Shown here piece by piece: positions 22,299-32,831 of a DNA stretch of 64,000 nucleotides. This DNA comes from Mnemiopsis leidyi. Taxonomy: Eukaryota > Ctenophora > Tentaculata > Lobata > Bolinopsidae. Where the stretch lies: positions 383,918-447,917 of the forward strand of contig JH152989.1 in the NCBI GenBank assembly GCA_000226015.1. The letters run 5' to 3'. Numbering within the stretch: the first letter of the stretch is position 1; every line of letters begins with the position of its first letter. A program made the position numbers and the translations under genes. A model generated the notes under the pieces. The model saw only the letters and a list, made by a program, of their open reading frames with translations, was not told the origin of the DNA and did no database searches.

Positions 22299-25200
22299 TC
22301 AGTTACTAGATTCTTGAGCTAGGAATTCAGGATATTTCTGTTTGGCATCTTGCCAAGATATCTGATCAGTACACAACTTATTTATCAGATCTGCAGTTTC
22401 TGACACCGGTACTCGTATCTGGGGAGTAGTGAAGTGAGGAGGATGGTGAGTCACCGAGATCAGATGTTGTATCGTACAATAATGGACAGTGTTATACTTA
22501 TAAACAGAATTATACTTATAAACAATACAACGTACTGACATACAATAAAACGTGTGATGTGTACAGAATATTCTTACCTGGCTGCAACTGTTTCGATCTC
22601 TGACTGTTACAGTTTGTTGTTTCACCGTATCAAAGTCGATTGTAATCCCGAAAGGAATCCCTATCTCATCAGTTCGAGCGTATCTTCGTCCTATCGACCC
22701 GGAGGAGTCTTCCACCTGATGTTGAAAAGAATTAGGAGATCGCAATGGAAGCTAATTGAAAGCGGGGGTAAAAATTACAAATAATAAAAGATGACCAAAC
22801 GATAAAGTTGAATGTTAATGGACGTAGAACTTCAACAGAAAACTTTTCAAGAAGACATACCTTGTTGGGAATGCCGAGTTTTCTAAGAGCAGCACTGAGT
22901 TCTTCAACGTAAGGGACAAAGTCGGCGGTGGAGCTGAGAGGGAGGACAGAACACTTGGTAGGGGCGATCAGGGGAGGTAGGTCTAGCCAGGTCCTCTTCT
23001 CATCGTTCTCCCGTACCTTGAAGTTACACTCGAGGATGCAGTAGAGGATCCGGCCGATACCGAAGGACGGTTCCACCACACTGGGTACAAACTCTCTGAC
23101 ATGTTCAGTTTTGGAGACTTTAGCAATACTTGTAACCATTGCTGGGGTGATGTCGTACGACTTATCTCCAACTGTCAGCTGAGAGAGGGTGAGATTAAGT
23201 TTAATTGCTTGAGATTTAATGTAGCAGGATAATATAAATGTTATTTGAAACTACAATCAGCAACGTCTGATTTAGTGATACCGGAAACTTCCCTAACCTT
23301 AAATATGTCAGATTCCAACTTCTGTTTCATCTGCAACTTCTCCTCATCCCCCATCTCATGAATAGCAGTGGTAACTCCTCCAGCCTCCTTCTTGAACGCT
23401 TTCCCGACAGCAGCCTTGTTCAACACCACCTCCACCACCTCGCGAGTAACGGGTGTGTCGAGTGTTTGTTTAGCTACTAGCTTGGTAGAAGTCGCCTGAA
23501 GATGCAAACACTGGTGAGCCGATAAATTAAATTTTATTTTACACTCAAACACTAGAGAGATAACGTGATAGTCTTTACAACGATATACAAATCTAAATCT
23601 TGGGGCCTCGAATCTGGGCAAATAAAAAGGATGCAGACTAGAAACACCCTCTTCTCTTCCTAGATGACGAACCTTGGAGTGGGCGTTAAGATCATAACAG
23701 CTCCTATCAGCACAGCCGACAATCTCTACCCAACCGTAGGTGGTCTTGCACTCCGCATCCCAGCAGTCACAGGCGTAGTGAGCCATCTCGTTTTGGAGAT
23801 GCTGTCTGAACCGAAGATTCTTCTCAGGGATTCCCACAGCTGCCAAGTACTGGTGTATCCGCGCTATGAAATATCTGGGAGTAGAACTTCGTGAGGGACA
23901 GCGGTTTCAGAAATTCATGGTTTAAAGATTGAACGGTAAATTCAATAAATTTACTATCTACAGGTGAAACTAGGATATGAAAAGTTGGGACTATAACAAT
24001 AAACACTAGAGAAACTGACCCCATGGTTTGACTCTTGATGATTCCCTTCTCCAGAGCCTCCCCAACAGACACGTGGTGAAGGTCAGTTCCCGCCATCTGC
24101 GCTTCACACGGGTAGAACTTGACCTTCACATCCTGCACGTTCTTGAACTTGGGGTGAGACTTGTCCTCAGGGTCCAGGAAGTGTTCGATCTCCGCCTGGG
24201 GAGAGGTTTTAGTCGAGGTGGTCTGTGAGGAAAGGACTTAATTTGTTCAGTGCTCGATATCTAGAAACAAGTTGAACACATTGAACTTAAGAACGACGTG
24301 CCAACCTGGCAGAACTCTCTGACTCTGAGCAGGCCGGATCTGGGAGAAATCTCGTTTCTGAAGGACTGTCCGATCTGAGCTCCAGCAAACGGGATCTTAT
24401 CTTGATTGTACTCCAGCAACCGCTTGTAGTTCACGAATATTCCCTGCGGACGATATGTCAATATCATCAAAAATGATACAGTCAAAATCAAGTTCCACTT
24501 GCACTATTCAGATGTTTTAACATAAATCAAGTACAAAGTTGAAATCCGGTTCTTACCTGTGCTGTTTCAGGTCTCATGAATCCCTTCACAAGTCCAGTAG
24601 GACCAATAGAAGTTCCGAACATGAGGTTGAACTCAGCAGGTTCAGAAAGATCGTTGTTGGTTACCGGAGCTTTACATCCGTATTTCTGAATCAGCTCTCC
24701 GATTTCCTTCAGTCCGAAATTGTCGATCTGTCTAAGCACCGCATTCATCTCCTCCTTTGTCTCCTCCGTCAATCCCTTGCCTTCCAGCGCCTTCTCCAGG
24801 TGGGCCTCTAGGAGATGGTCGGCTCGGTAACAGTCCCCTGTCTTGACATCCTTCACCATTATATCAGTGAACCTCTCCACGTGACCGGAGGCTCTTAACA
24901 CTGTCTCCGGGGTGAGCATGGTGCATTCCACCTCCAACATGTTCTCTTCCACCACAAAGTGATTCCTCCAGTAGTTAACCATGTTAGCTTTCAGAGCGCA
25001 CCCGGCTGGTCCCAGATCGTAGAGACCCGCAATACCACCATACAGGGAGAATGCTGCTCCGTAGAAAAACCTTCTCTTCATGAGATTTTCAAACTTTGCG
25101 CGGTCTACTTTAGGCTCCTTCACGACGGATGCTTTCTCTGCGTTAGACAGGGCTAATTTCCTGATCTTTAGCTCGTCAATAGCCGCTGCAAGTTCGTCTG

Positions 25201-25360
25201 GGGAGGGGTTGGACTCCTTCAGTTTACGAACAATAGCTCCTTGCTGGGTTACTGCTGCTTTAAGCTCCTCCATTTGTGTAGCGGTGGGCATTCTACTGTA
25301 ACAGAATAATCTTGAGTGGTTAACAGATCGTACTCCGAGTCTTATGAGGCTCTTTAGCAT
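22299..25360 (-). CDS. GARS1: Glycyl-tRNA synthetase, class II, likely dual-targeted
   Basis: Eight exons: 24557-25360, 24306-24443, 24020-24195, 23673-23874, 23298-23495, 22861-23178, 22578-22715 and 22299-22418, 697 residues from the upstream ATG (human 739). A WHEP domain ([20 protein letters not shown]) precedes the catalytic core. Class II signatures include [67 protein letters not shown] and motif 3 [10 protein letters not shown]. The anticodon-binding domain contains [10 protein letters not shown] and [22 protein letters not shown]. Two in-frame starts are visible: 25360 begins an Arg-rich leader ([12 protein letters not shown]) and 25291 begins MPTATQME at the cytosolic start. Each is preceded four bases upstream by an AG with pyrimidines, so isoform choice could be made at splicing. 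Confidence 0.95.
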
Positions 25361-25719
25361 ACACCTATTGAGAAGTAAATCATTAAACTGCATGCATATA
25401 AATAAATAATCAAGTAGGATTATGTATTTAATAGAAACAGTAACCACACATTAATTGGCTAGAAATCACATCTTTTGGAAACAATTAAAAGTTGAGAGTT
25501 GTGAAATTGAATAACAGTCTCAAATGAAGATGTAGTTTCAAGTTGTGAAACAAACAGGGCACAAAGAATAACAAGCCCATAGTCTCTGAGAAATTGCGTA
25601 CATCTTTCATTCCATTTAGTCTGTTGTTCAGCGCAGTTTCTTTCTAATACTTCTGTGCCATTCTCAGATCACAAGAACTTCTGTAGCAAAGAACTAGGGA
25701 GATGAAAAACAATACCCGC

Positions 25720-26999
25720 TCATCCCAGAGCTCTGACAGTCTGTTTCAAAGTCATCACTGCGTCAGCTACACACAGATATTCGCACCGCTTCAAGTAAAT
25801 AGAAATAGCGACAGTGTGTTTATTGGTATCTGATCTGACCCAGACTCTACCGTTCATCCCTACACACAGTTCGAACGATTTGAAGTGGTTGAAGAGAGGC
25901 TGAGTGAGGGGCGACTTGTGTTGCCGGAGTTTCCTGCTAAGTCCCAGAGAGCACTGTATTATATGGCCTCCTTCCAATACCTGCATGTATTTGTAATGGG
26001 GCAAGGTGAAAAGGAGAGGTGACAACTTCAAGGTTTAACAATACACCGAAACCAATGTGGTTGGTGACGCTGTTGAAGGAAAATGTAGACAAAGATACGA
26101 TGTGATGATGATAGTGGTCAGAAGGGAAACATACAAAAAACAAGCAACGAAGAAAGAAATACCTGAAGGCCGTTAGCTTTTCCCTTCTTGTTGACACAAG
26201 CAAGCTCAGGTTCCACATCTTTGTTGGCGGCTATAACCCTCGCAAACACAACGTTGCCAGGCTGGAGTGATGTAGAAACACAAGGTGAAATATTTGTGTA
26301 GTACAGGGTTACATCGGAATTGTCACTGTTTCCGGTACTGCAATTGTATAAAACTTTGCACGAAAGGAGCTATGGTAAAACATGCGTACTGTGTACCACA
26401 CAACTGCACGGTACTGGGAACACATACCTTAAGTTCAGGTTTGTTTCGCTGTGTAGCCCCCTCAAACGCTATCGTACTCATCATGGCAACATGAGCTCCA
26501 CCTATGTCAACTCTGTACTCGTCCATTACTCGTCCTATTATGATACCGATAACGCGTTCTTCTAATACCGGCACGTACCTGATCAGTTGGGTGTTACAGT
26601 TTTCCTTGAATACAGATAACATAGATATGTTTGTAGAGTGAGATACAACTGTGAAGCAGGGAAAGTTGTTCGTCAAACACGCCACGTTGCAGACCCTACA
26701 TATCTTTTATTAGTCTAAAGAGTAGATACCGTCTAAGATGTGATCCATCATTTGAACCCAGACAAAAATCAAATCCACAGCAAAAAACGTCTATTCACTA
26801 ACCTACGATTGTTCCTGTCGATCCATACAGATTTGTCGTTAGATTTGATAACTCCTGGTTTCGTACAAGTTACAGAGTTGTTTCTGAAAACCAGGCCAGG
26901 TCCAACGGTTAGATCTTTGTCTGGGGGAATGGCGAAACTGTCTCCACACACAACTATGCTTGGTTTATCCGGAATTTCTATCCTGGCTGTATCGGACAT
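25720..26999 (-). CDS. EXOSC3: Exosome complex cap subunit RRP40
   Basis: Four exons, 26803-26999, 26428-26695, 26163-26261 and 25720-25980, give 274 residues (human 275). N-terminal domain: DKPSIVVCGDSFAIPPDKDLTVGPGL; S1-like domain: RYVPVLEERVIGIIIGRVMDEYRVDIGG; then AFEGATQRNKPELK, RVIAANKDVEPELACV and the KH region with GMNGRVWV. RRP40 is one of three RNA-binding cap proteins of the nuclear and cytoplasmic exosome, which trims 5.8S rRNA precursors and degrades RNA. It is the first gene of the minus-strand block. CTTTCTTCATTATAG ends two bases before the ATG. Spacing to GARS is 360 bp. Confidence 0.93.
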
Positions 27000-29300
27000 G
27001 ACTATAATGAAGAAAGGTCACGTTAGATTGATAACAGACCAAAAGATGATAAAGAAAAAGAACCCGCGAATAAATATTGACCAAAATTGACAAAATTCGG
27101 GTCGTGCGCGCGCGAAAAACACCCCGAGAAAAGTGTTTACTCGCTTGAGATTACAAAACTACCCACTAAAATGTCGTCTGCGCCCGCGCACTATTGCAAG
27201 AGTAGACCCTTATGAAGGTTACGTAGTCCAATTTACCTACACTTATGTTAATTGTATAGTGTTGTTTAACCCACACTATCCTGAACGTCGATGGGGACCT
27301 GAATTTGTCATGCTACATAATACCACAGTGATAAAGCTGATAAAGCTTAAGTGGAAGAACAGTCGCATTCACATTAAGAATGCAGTTGATGACAACTTCA
27401 CAACTACAAGAAAAGCGGCAATGCTGTAAAGTCTTTTTCGTTGGGACATGATAGTCTGACTAACCTGACGAAAAACAGGCAAAATAGACATGAAAATGGA
27501 CATCAAATAAGAACTATTCATTGATTGTATGATTTTAACACTGTCGTTCTGATATTCTACCTTAACAAGTATAAAACACTTTGCTCATTTAGCATTACCC
27601 CACCCCCTTTCCATCTAGGACTGACGACGATAGAACGACAAGTCGACTATAAAAGCAAGCGCAAGGTGCATACTACCCTTAGATTCATTGGTTTAAGTTC
27701 CTTAATCGGATGATATACAAAGCATAATTAAGTTCAAACTAATTATTATACTCAGCCGGAAAACCGTGATTGAGTGTTTAATGAGGACGGTCCCCATTAA
27801 TAGATTTTGAATTATCCAGGAGCCCCTTAAGAATAACTGTTAAAGCCTGGGTGCAGGTGTAACAAAATATAAAAATTAAAATCATGTCAAAAGGCAGCCA
27901 CCAGTCAAAAATGTGGCAGAAATGAGAAGGAATTTGGGAAGACCTTCATGAGGAGAGTTTATAAAATTCGAGGAACTTGCAGAATTCAAAACCTTCATCA
28001 AATTTTCTACCCCGTTTCAAAAGTTTATCACATCCCGTATTTCAAATTTTTTTGACTCCTGAATGCTGTCAAAATTCGAAACTAAAATCGAATACTGTCG
28101 GATAAAAGATAAACCGATTTATGATAAGCTGAAGGTAAAAGCACAATAATTAGAACACCAAGGTTAAAAAACTGCCCCTACGTGTTTGATGTTTCCCAGT
28201 CGAACTTTCGTGCGGTTCAAACTGCAGCTTCAGTAGCGCAGGAAATGTCGAAATTTCGCCATCTTTCATTCCACTAGCCAGTAGCCTACATAATGTATGT
28301 CAGATAACATCTATAAAATTAGTCGAATCACGTCTTTATCGATTAGAGGACATCTCTTTAGGGTCAGGTTTCAAATGATTGCATGCAAGCGCCTCACTCA
28401 AGATCACATATAGTAAAAAGTTCTCACCAACTGCTGATTGGAAAAACAAGGACGTTATTTTGAATCACATTAAAAAAAGGCTAAGATGAGGATCAGGCCA
28501 CGCTTGATTTTTGAATCACTCGAAATCCCATAAACTGTTGAATATATAAATTATTTCAGAGGGCCCTCTAAAAACGGCTGTACAGATTTCACTGAAACAG
28601 TGTCAGTCACCCTACCTAGATAATCAGAGAATATTTTGAGATTATGAAACGGTGTCTTTGCTATAAATAGGACTATAAGGTATGTAAGCATCTTTTTTGT
28701 AACAAATTAGACATTGTTCAACATTATTTCAACAGGTATAACACCTGTATTAAAGTTTATTGTCAGGTGACAGGCCACAAGCATTATTCTTAAAGAACTT
28801 TATAAACGTATAAAATAATCACCTAAATCTTAACTAATAAATCATAAATACTGATCAAAAACAATGTCAAAAAGTGACGTCTCCCACAATAGATAAACCA
28901 GTGACTACTGCACAATAACTGCTACAACACGATTGGAGAAATAGATAAGCATTGACAATAAGCAGTTTTTGAATTGATGCTAAACTAGTGTTCTAGAAGT
29001 TTTGTTGCCTCCATGTGCGATAAGATTTAATAAGATAACACACCGGCGCTCCCTTAATAAACTATTCCAGTCTAATAAGGCGTACTCGCAGCAAATAAGA
29101 TTTTGCGCACAGGTCCAGTGAACGCTCTTTTTAGCCAATAGGCTACTGTGTACCCCGGCTTTTGGCATGATAATGTACTCTCCTTTTTTAAACAAGAATT
29201 GCGCCCGCTTTGTTTGGTCTCAGGCGGACGCTTAAGATTTCCATCTCTCTTTTAGACTAGATACCGCTATGAAGTTACAGCCATTGTAAACTTAATACTT
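27000..29300. other. Long spacer, no convincing gene
   Basis: AT-rich sequence upstream of EXOSC3. A CG-rich patch (GTGCGCGCGCG, about 27103-27113) may belong to the EXOSC3 promoter region. The 98-codon plus frame at 27133-27429 has no family I recognise. About 27755-27805 resembles part of the SINE body at 31905-32246 (ACTCAGCCG, then ACCGTGATTGAG and a TTAATGAG-like end). Confidence 0.5.
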
Positions 29301-29319
29301 AGCTAAATGATGATATTCA

Positions 29320-29368
29320 TACCCAGTCATCTTAACTGTTTTATTTCGTCTCTCCAACCAAAACAAAA
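29320..29368. mobile_element. 49-bp insertion with 11-bp target duplication
   Basis: The insert from TACCCAGTCATC to CAACCAAAACAAAA is flanked by exact GATGATATTCA (29309-29319 and 29369-29379). The same core (TTTTATTTCGTCTCTC, then AACCAAA) occurs at 56706-56755 reversed and 62512-62556 in the same sense. The A-rich end and long duplication point to target-primed retroposition of a small RNA. Confidence 0.65.
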
Positions 29369-29482
29369 GATGATATTCACATTTCACTACGAATTTTTGT
29401 AAAATAGATACCACAGTCCGCAATGAAGTAAGAGCAACGGCTAACTAAAACTAAAGCTAACTAAAACTCAAGCGTTTTGAAC

Positions 29483-29722
29483 GTTAAATTTAATAGTTAT
29501 CACACTACCAAGCTGTTGGACCCAGAACGAAAGTCCACGCTACAATTACAATTTACAAAGACCAGGTGAAGCTAAAAGGTAGAAACGCTGAAAGGTAGAA
29601 ACGCAAATTCGTTAAATTTAATAGTTATCACACTACCAAGCGCTTGGACCCTGAACGAAAGTCCACGCTACAATTACAAAGACCAGGTGAAGCTCAAAGC
29701 TGAAAGGTAGAAACGCATTCAG
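29483..29722. repeat. Two-copy tandem repeat, about 120 bp
   Basis: TTAAATTTAATAGTTATCACACTACCAAGC through AAAGACCAGGTGAAGCT and AAAGGTAGAAACGC is repeated once with few changes (29485 and 29612). No coding potential is seen. Confidence 0.8.
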
Positions 29723-30251
29723 ACTTAATGGCGGCAACTCCGCGTCTAAAACTCTGCTGAGTGCTGCGCGTTCCTAAAACTCGGCATACCGTAAACGTGG
29801 GCGACACAGTGTCGGATCGCGGACGCAGTTACGTCCTTTCTTGTTGATTTATTTCTTGTGGTTGTAAAACCGTTCGCGGTTTCCTCCAGGGGATCATATC
29901 TTTTGTTCAGTACATCGTTGTTAAATCGTTTCTAAGTGTTAAATGTTAATTCGATGAGTTTTTGCTACAACAATCTACAAGTACACAGACACCGATATTG
30001 TCGATTGTCCGCTATATTTTGCTAGCTATACCCGCAATCTTAAATCAATTCACATTTCCCCTGTCCTCACGTTACGTATTGAAATATAATTATTCAAAAA
30101 AAAGTATTCATATTAAGGCTTACGCGTCTATTCACCTTTAAATACCAAGATTTGGTGCACGTAGGAAGTAATTTCAGTCAGCAGTCAGTGTAATGCGCGG
30201 CGCATAATTTATTTTATCTGTTACGTAATTTAAATTACTTTACGTAGGAGC

Positions 30252-30450
30252 AGGTGGGACACCGGACACCGCCATCTACCTACCTACCCACCCCACCCCC
30301 AAAATCCGACCACTTTAAACCATCTACTTTACTTTTTTGCCNNNNNNNNNNGGACACCGGACACCGCTATCTACCTACCTACCCACCCCACCCCCCAAAA
30401 TCCGACCACTTTAAACCATCTACTTTACTTTTTTGCCCTCGGCAAAAAAG
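30252..30450. other. 10-N gap between two copies of the same sequence
   Basis: The segment from GGGACACCGGACACCGC to ACTTTACTTTTTTGCC occurs on both sides of the Ns at 30342-30351 with only small differences. This is probably an overlap left unmerged by the assembler, not a biological tandem repeat. Confidence 0.8.
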
Positions 30451-30451
30451 T
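30427..30451. repeat. Perfect hairpin, 11-bp stem and CTC loop
   Basis: ACTTTTTTGCC CTC GGCAAAAAAGT. It looks like a bacterial terminator, but in this animal context that reading has no basis. Confidence 0.85.
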
Positions 30452-31904
30452 ATTAGAGATGGAAAAATTGGACTGCACGGAACCCCTCAGCTTCCATTTT
30501 TTGTTTAACATAACGTACAGCAAGGATGTCCACTAAGTTCGCCAGGCTAGGCACATATTCAGATCTTTAGTGCAGAAGTAGTATATATATATTCTTTTCC
30601 ATCGGTATATTCAATTTCCTTGTATTTCAAGTTTGATAGCACAGTACTCTTCGATCGATGCGAGATGTTAATAACAAGGTAGTCGTTATGTGAGTCGTTA
30701 TGTGATGTTTGCACAGGTTCACGATATCCCGGAACTCACCGGGCAGGGGAGAAGGGTATAGGGTGAGAGGAAATGAACAATGTTAAAATTATATGGGTAC
30801 TGTTTTTGATGATGATATATTCTACAATATCATATGTATTGATTGCACTGCTAATAAAATTTACCATTTGTTTCATAAACCATTTGTTTAATTATTAATA
30901 TGTGTGTCTAGAATAGAATATTAGTAGTCAATGATACGACTTAGGCTATATGAGGTAATGACATACATCATCACAGATTTTTGTCTGATTTAATGCTGTA
31001 ACAGTTGGGTTAGCAACCCCCAGGAGGGAAAGTCAAAACTCAAAACTAGAGAAAAGAACATTTTTTTTAGAGAAAAGAACATTAACTAATAACAGAACAA
31101 AAAAATACTCTACAATCTAATTGGAGTGACAAGCTATTTTTCTATCTTAATTTCTATTTAAAGTTTGAGAGTTTTAAACTATTTCAACACTACAAATACA
31201 TCAAATTTATTGAGGAGTTAGTCTTTCGAGGAGGACCTGAGGACGAGATTATGACATTCAACATCTTTATGTAACATCTCGAAACCGGTTGTCTATTTCT
31301 GTGAAAGATTATTCAACTTGATCTGTGTTTCATTCTTGAAGCTTTTCTTAGAATTTCTATTTAAAAATTTTTATCTAATATCTTGTGATTTAGGAAATTT
31401 TTAATTGTTCAAAGACAAGTTGATGACTCTTTTTGATGATAGTATGTCATTATTTTCAATTTGGTTTGATTTTAGCTTGTTTTATGACCATATTTCAAGT
31501 TTTCTGGATAGTTGCTATTGGTATTTTCAGCATGTCTAAAATGTACTTTAGAATAGTGAAAATATCATATTCAACATTTAGCTTTGTGTATTATTCTTTT
31601 AATTTCTATAATTTTTAACGTCTAACTTAATTGTTTAGTAAGTAAGTAAGTAAGTAATAATTATGACATTACATCATCACACATATCTATTTAAAATGTC
31701 AAGGCACTAAATGGAAAAATAATAGAAAACCTTACAACTTTTCCATCCACAATTAAAATCACAAAAACGACAAAAAAGTTAACTATACTTTTCAGTAGAA
31801 CTAAGATTAATAAATCAATTTTTTGCCGCAATGGGATGAGACAGAAGATATTCATTATGTATCCACATTTCTATAGTATTCTTTATATACATGGCAATTG
31901 CTGT

Positions 31905-32246
31905 ATTTTTTTTATCTCATACTTATTTTAATTCGGACACTCCAACAGCCACATGTTACACAAGTGTAACGGCCAATTACAGGAGGCCGAATGTACAATT
32001 ATACATACACGCCAGTGACGGTTAAGGTAGTGTGTACCATACTTTTATCGCCCGAGACTTCGCTGCAATGGGCAGCTACTCATTTAACCCTCAATCACGG
32101 TCTCCCGATCATTCGGCTGAGTCGACCGAAGAAGGTTGCATAGGCAAATGCCCTTAGCGCACTTCTCTAGGTCTGGCGGATACGGGATTTGAACCCCCGA
32201 TCTCCTGCGTGGGAGCCGAGAAGGAAACCACTACACCACCAGCCCC
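31905..32246 (-). mobile_element. tRNA-derived SINE with A-tail
   Basis: On the minus strand the head (32246 to 32171) is 76 nt of tRNA-like sequence: TGGTGGTGTAGTGGTTTCC, an anticodon-loop region CTCGGCTCCCACGCAGGAG like tRNA-Gly with a CCC anticodon, and a B box GGGGGTTCAAATCCC. A body of about 260 nt follows and ends in an A-rich tail (T-run at 31905-31915 on the plus strand). The acceptor stem does not pair fully, so it is not a functional tRNA. A related fragment lies near 27755. Confidence 0.75.
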
Positions 32247-32831
32247 TAAAGACCTAATAATTTTATCTTATTGTTTTCTTGTTTATGAGTCGTTTTTAAA
32301 ATTTTTATCAACTTTGATTTGAATTGTTTTATTGTACAAGGAAATTGTACAGGGAAATTGTTGTTTTGAAATGTAATATTTTGATGTATAAATTAGGACA
32401 AAATAAAACATTTACTTGAATTTATTACATATTAGTTATCTATTAACTTTTTGTAACGAAGCTAAGGATGATAGCAGGTTAAATGAGGGTATCTGAAATA
32501 CTTTTAACCTTTTTTCGTCATTTTTTGGAGAACAGGTTTCTGTTTGATATATGCTTCACATAACCAATCTTCAAGAGACAAGCTCACCCATTTCTTGCAC
32601 ACATTGGTAAAGAAACCCAAGACACCATAAGGTGATGTTATAATCATAATCAAACAAAGAGTTTTATTACTTATTGTTGCAAAACGCATTAAGACAGAAG
32701 ATTCAGACACAAACAATAAATTTTTCATCAAAGCTACAAATTTTTTGTGTAGATTTTATTTTTCCTGTATGATAATGTCTAGAAAAATGAAAAAAACAGC
32801 ATGAGTAGTAACTTATCAACTTTTAGGTTTT

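Noticed and set aside
27133-27429. 98-codon plus-strand frame upstream of EXOSC3
   Set aside because: No family match, no splice or start context that I can support, and a composition like the surrounding AT-rich spacer.
30427-30451. Transcription terminator
   Set aside because: The hairpin resembles a bacterial terminator, but the DNA is animal nuclear sequence and no gene ends there.
32171-32246. Functional tRNA-Gly gene on the minus strand
   Set aside because: The 5' and 3' ends do not form a seven-base-pair acceptor stem, and an A-tailed SINE body follows.
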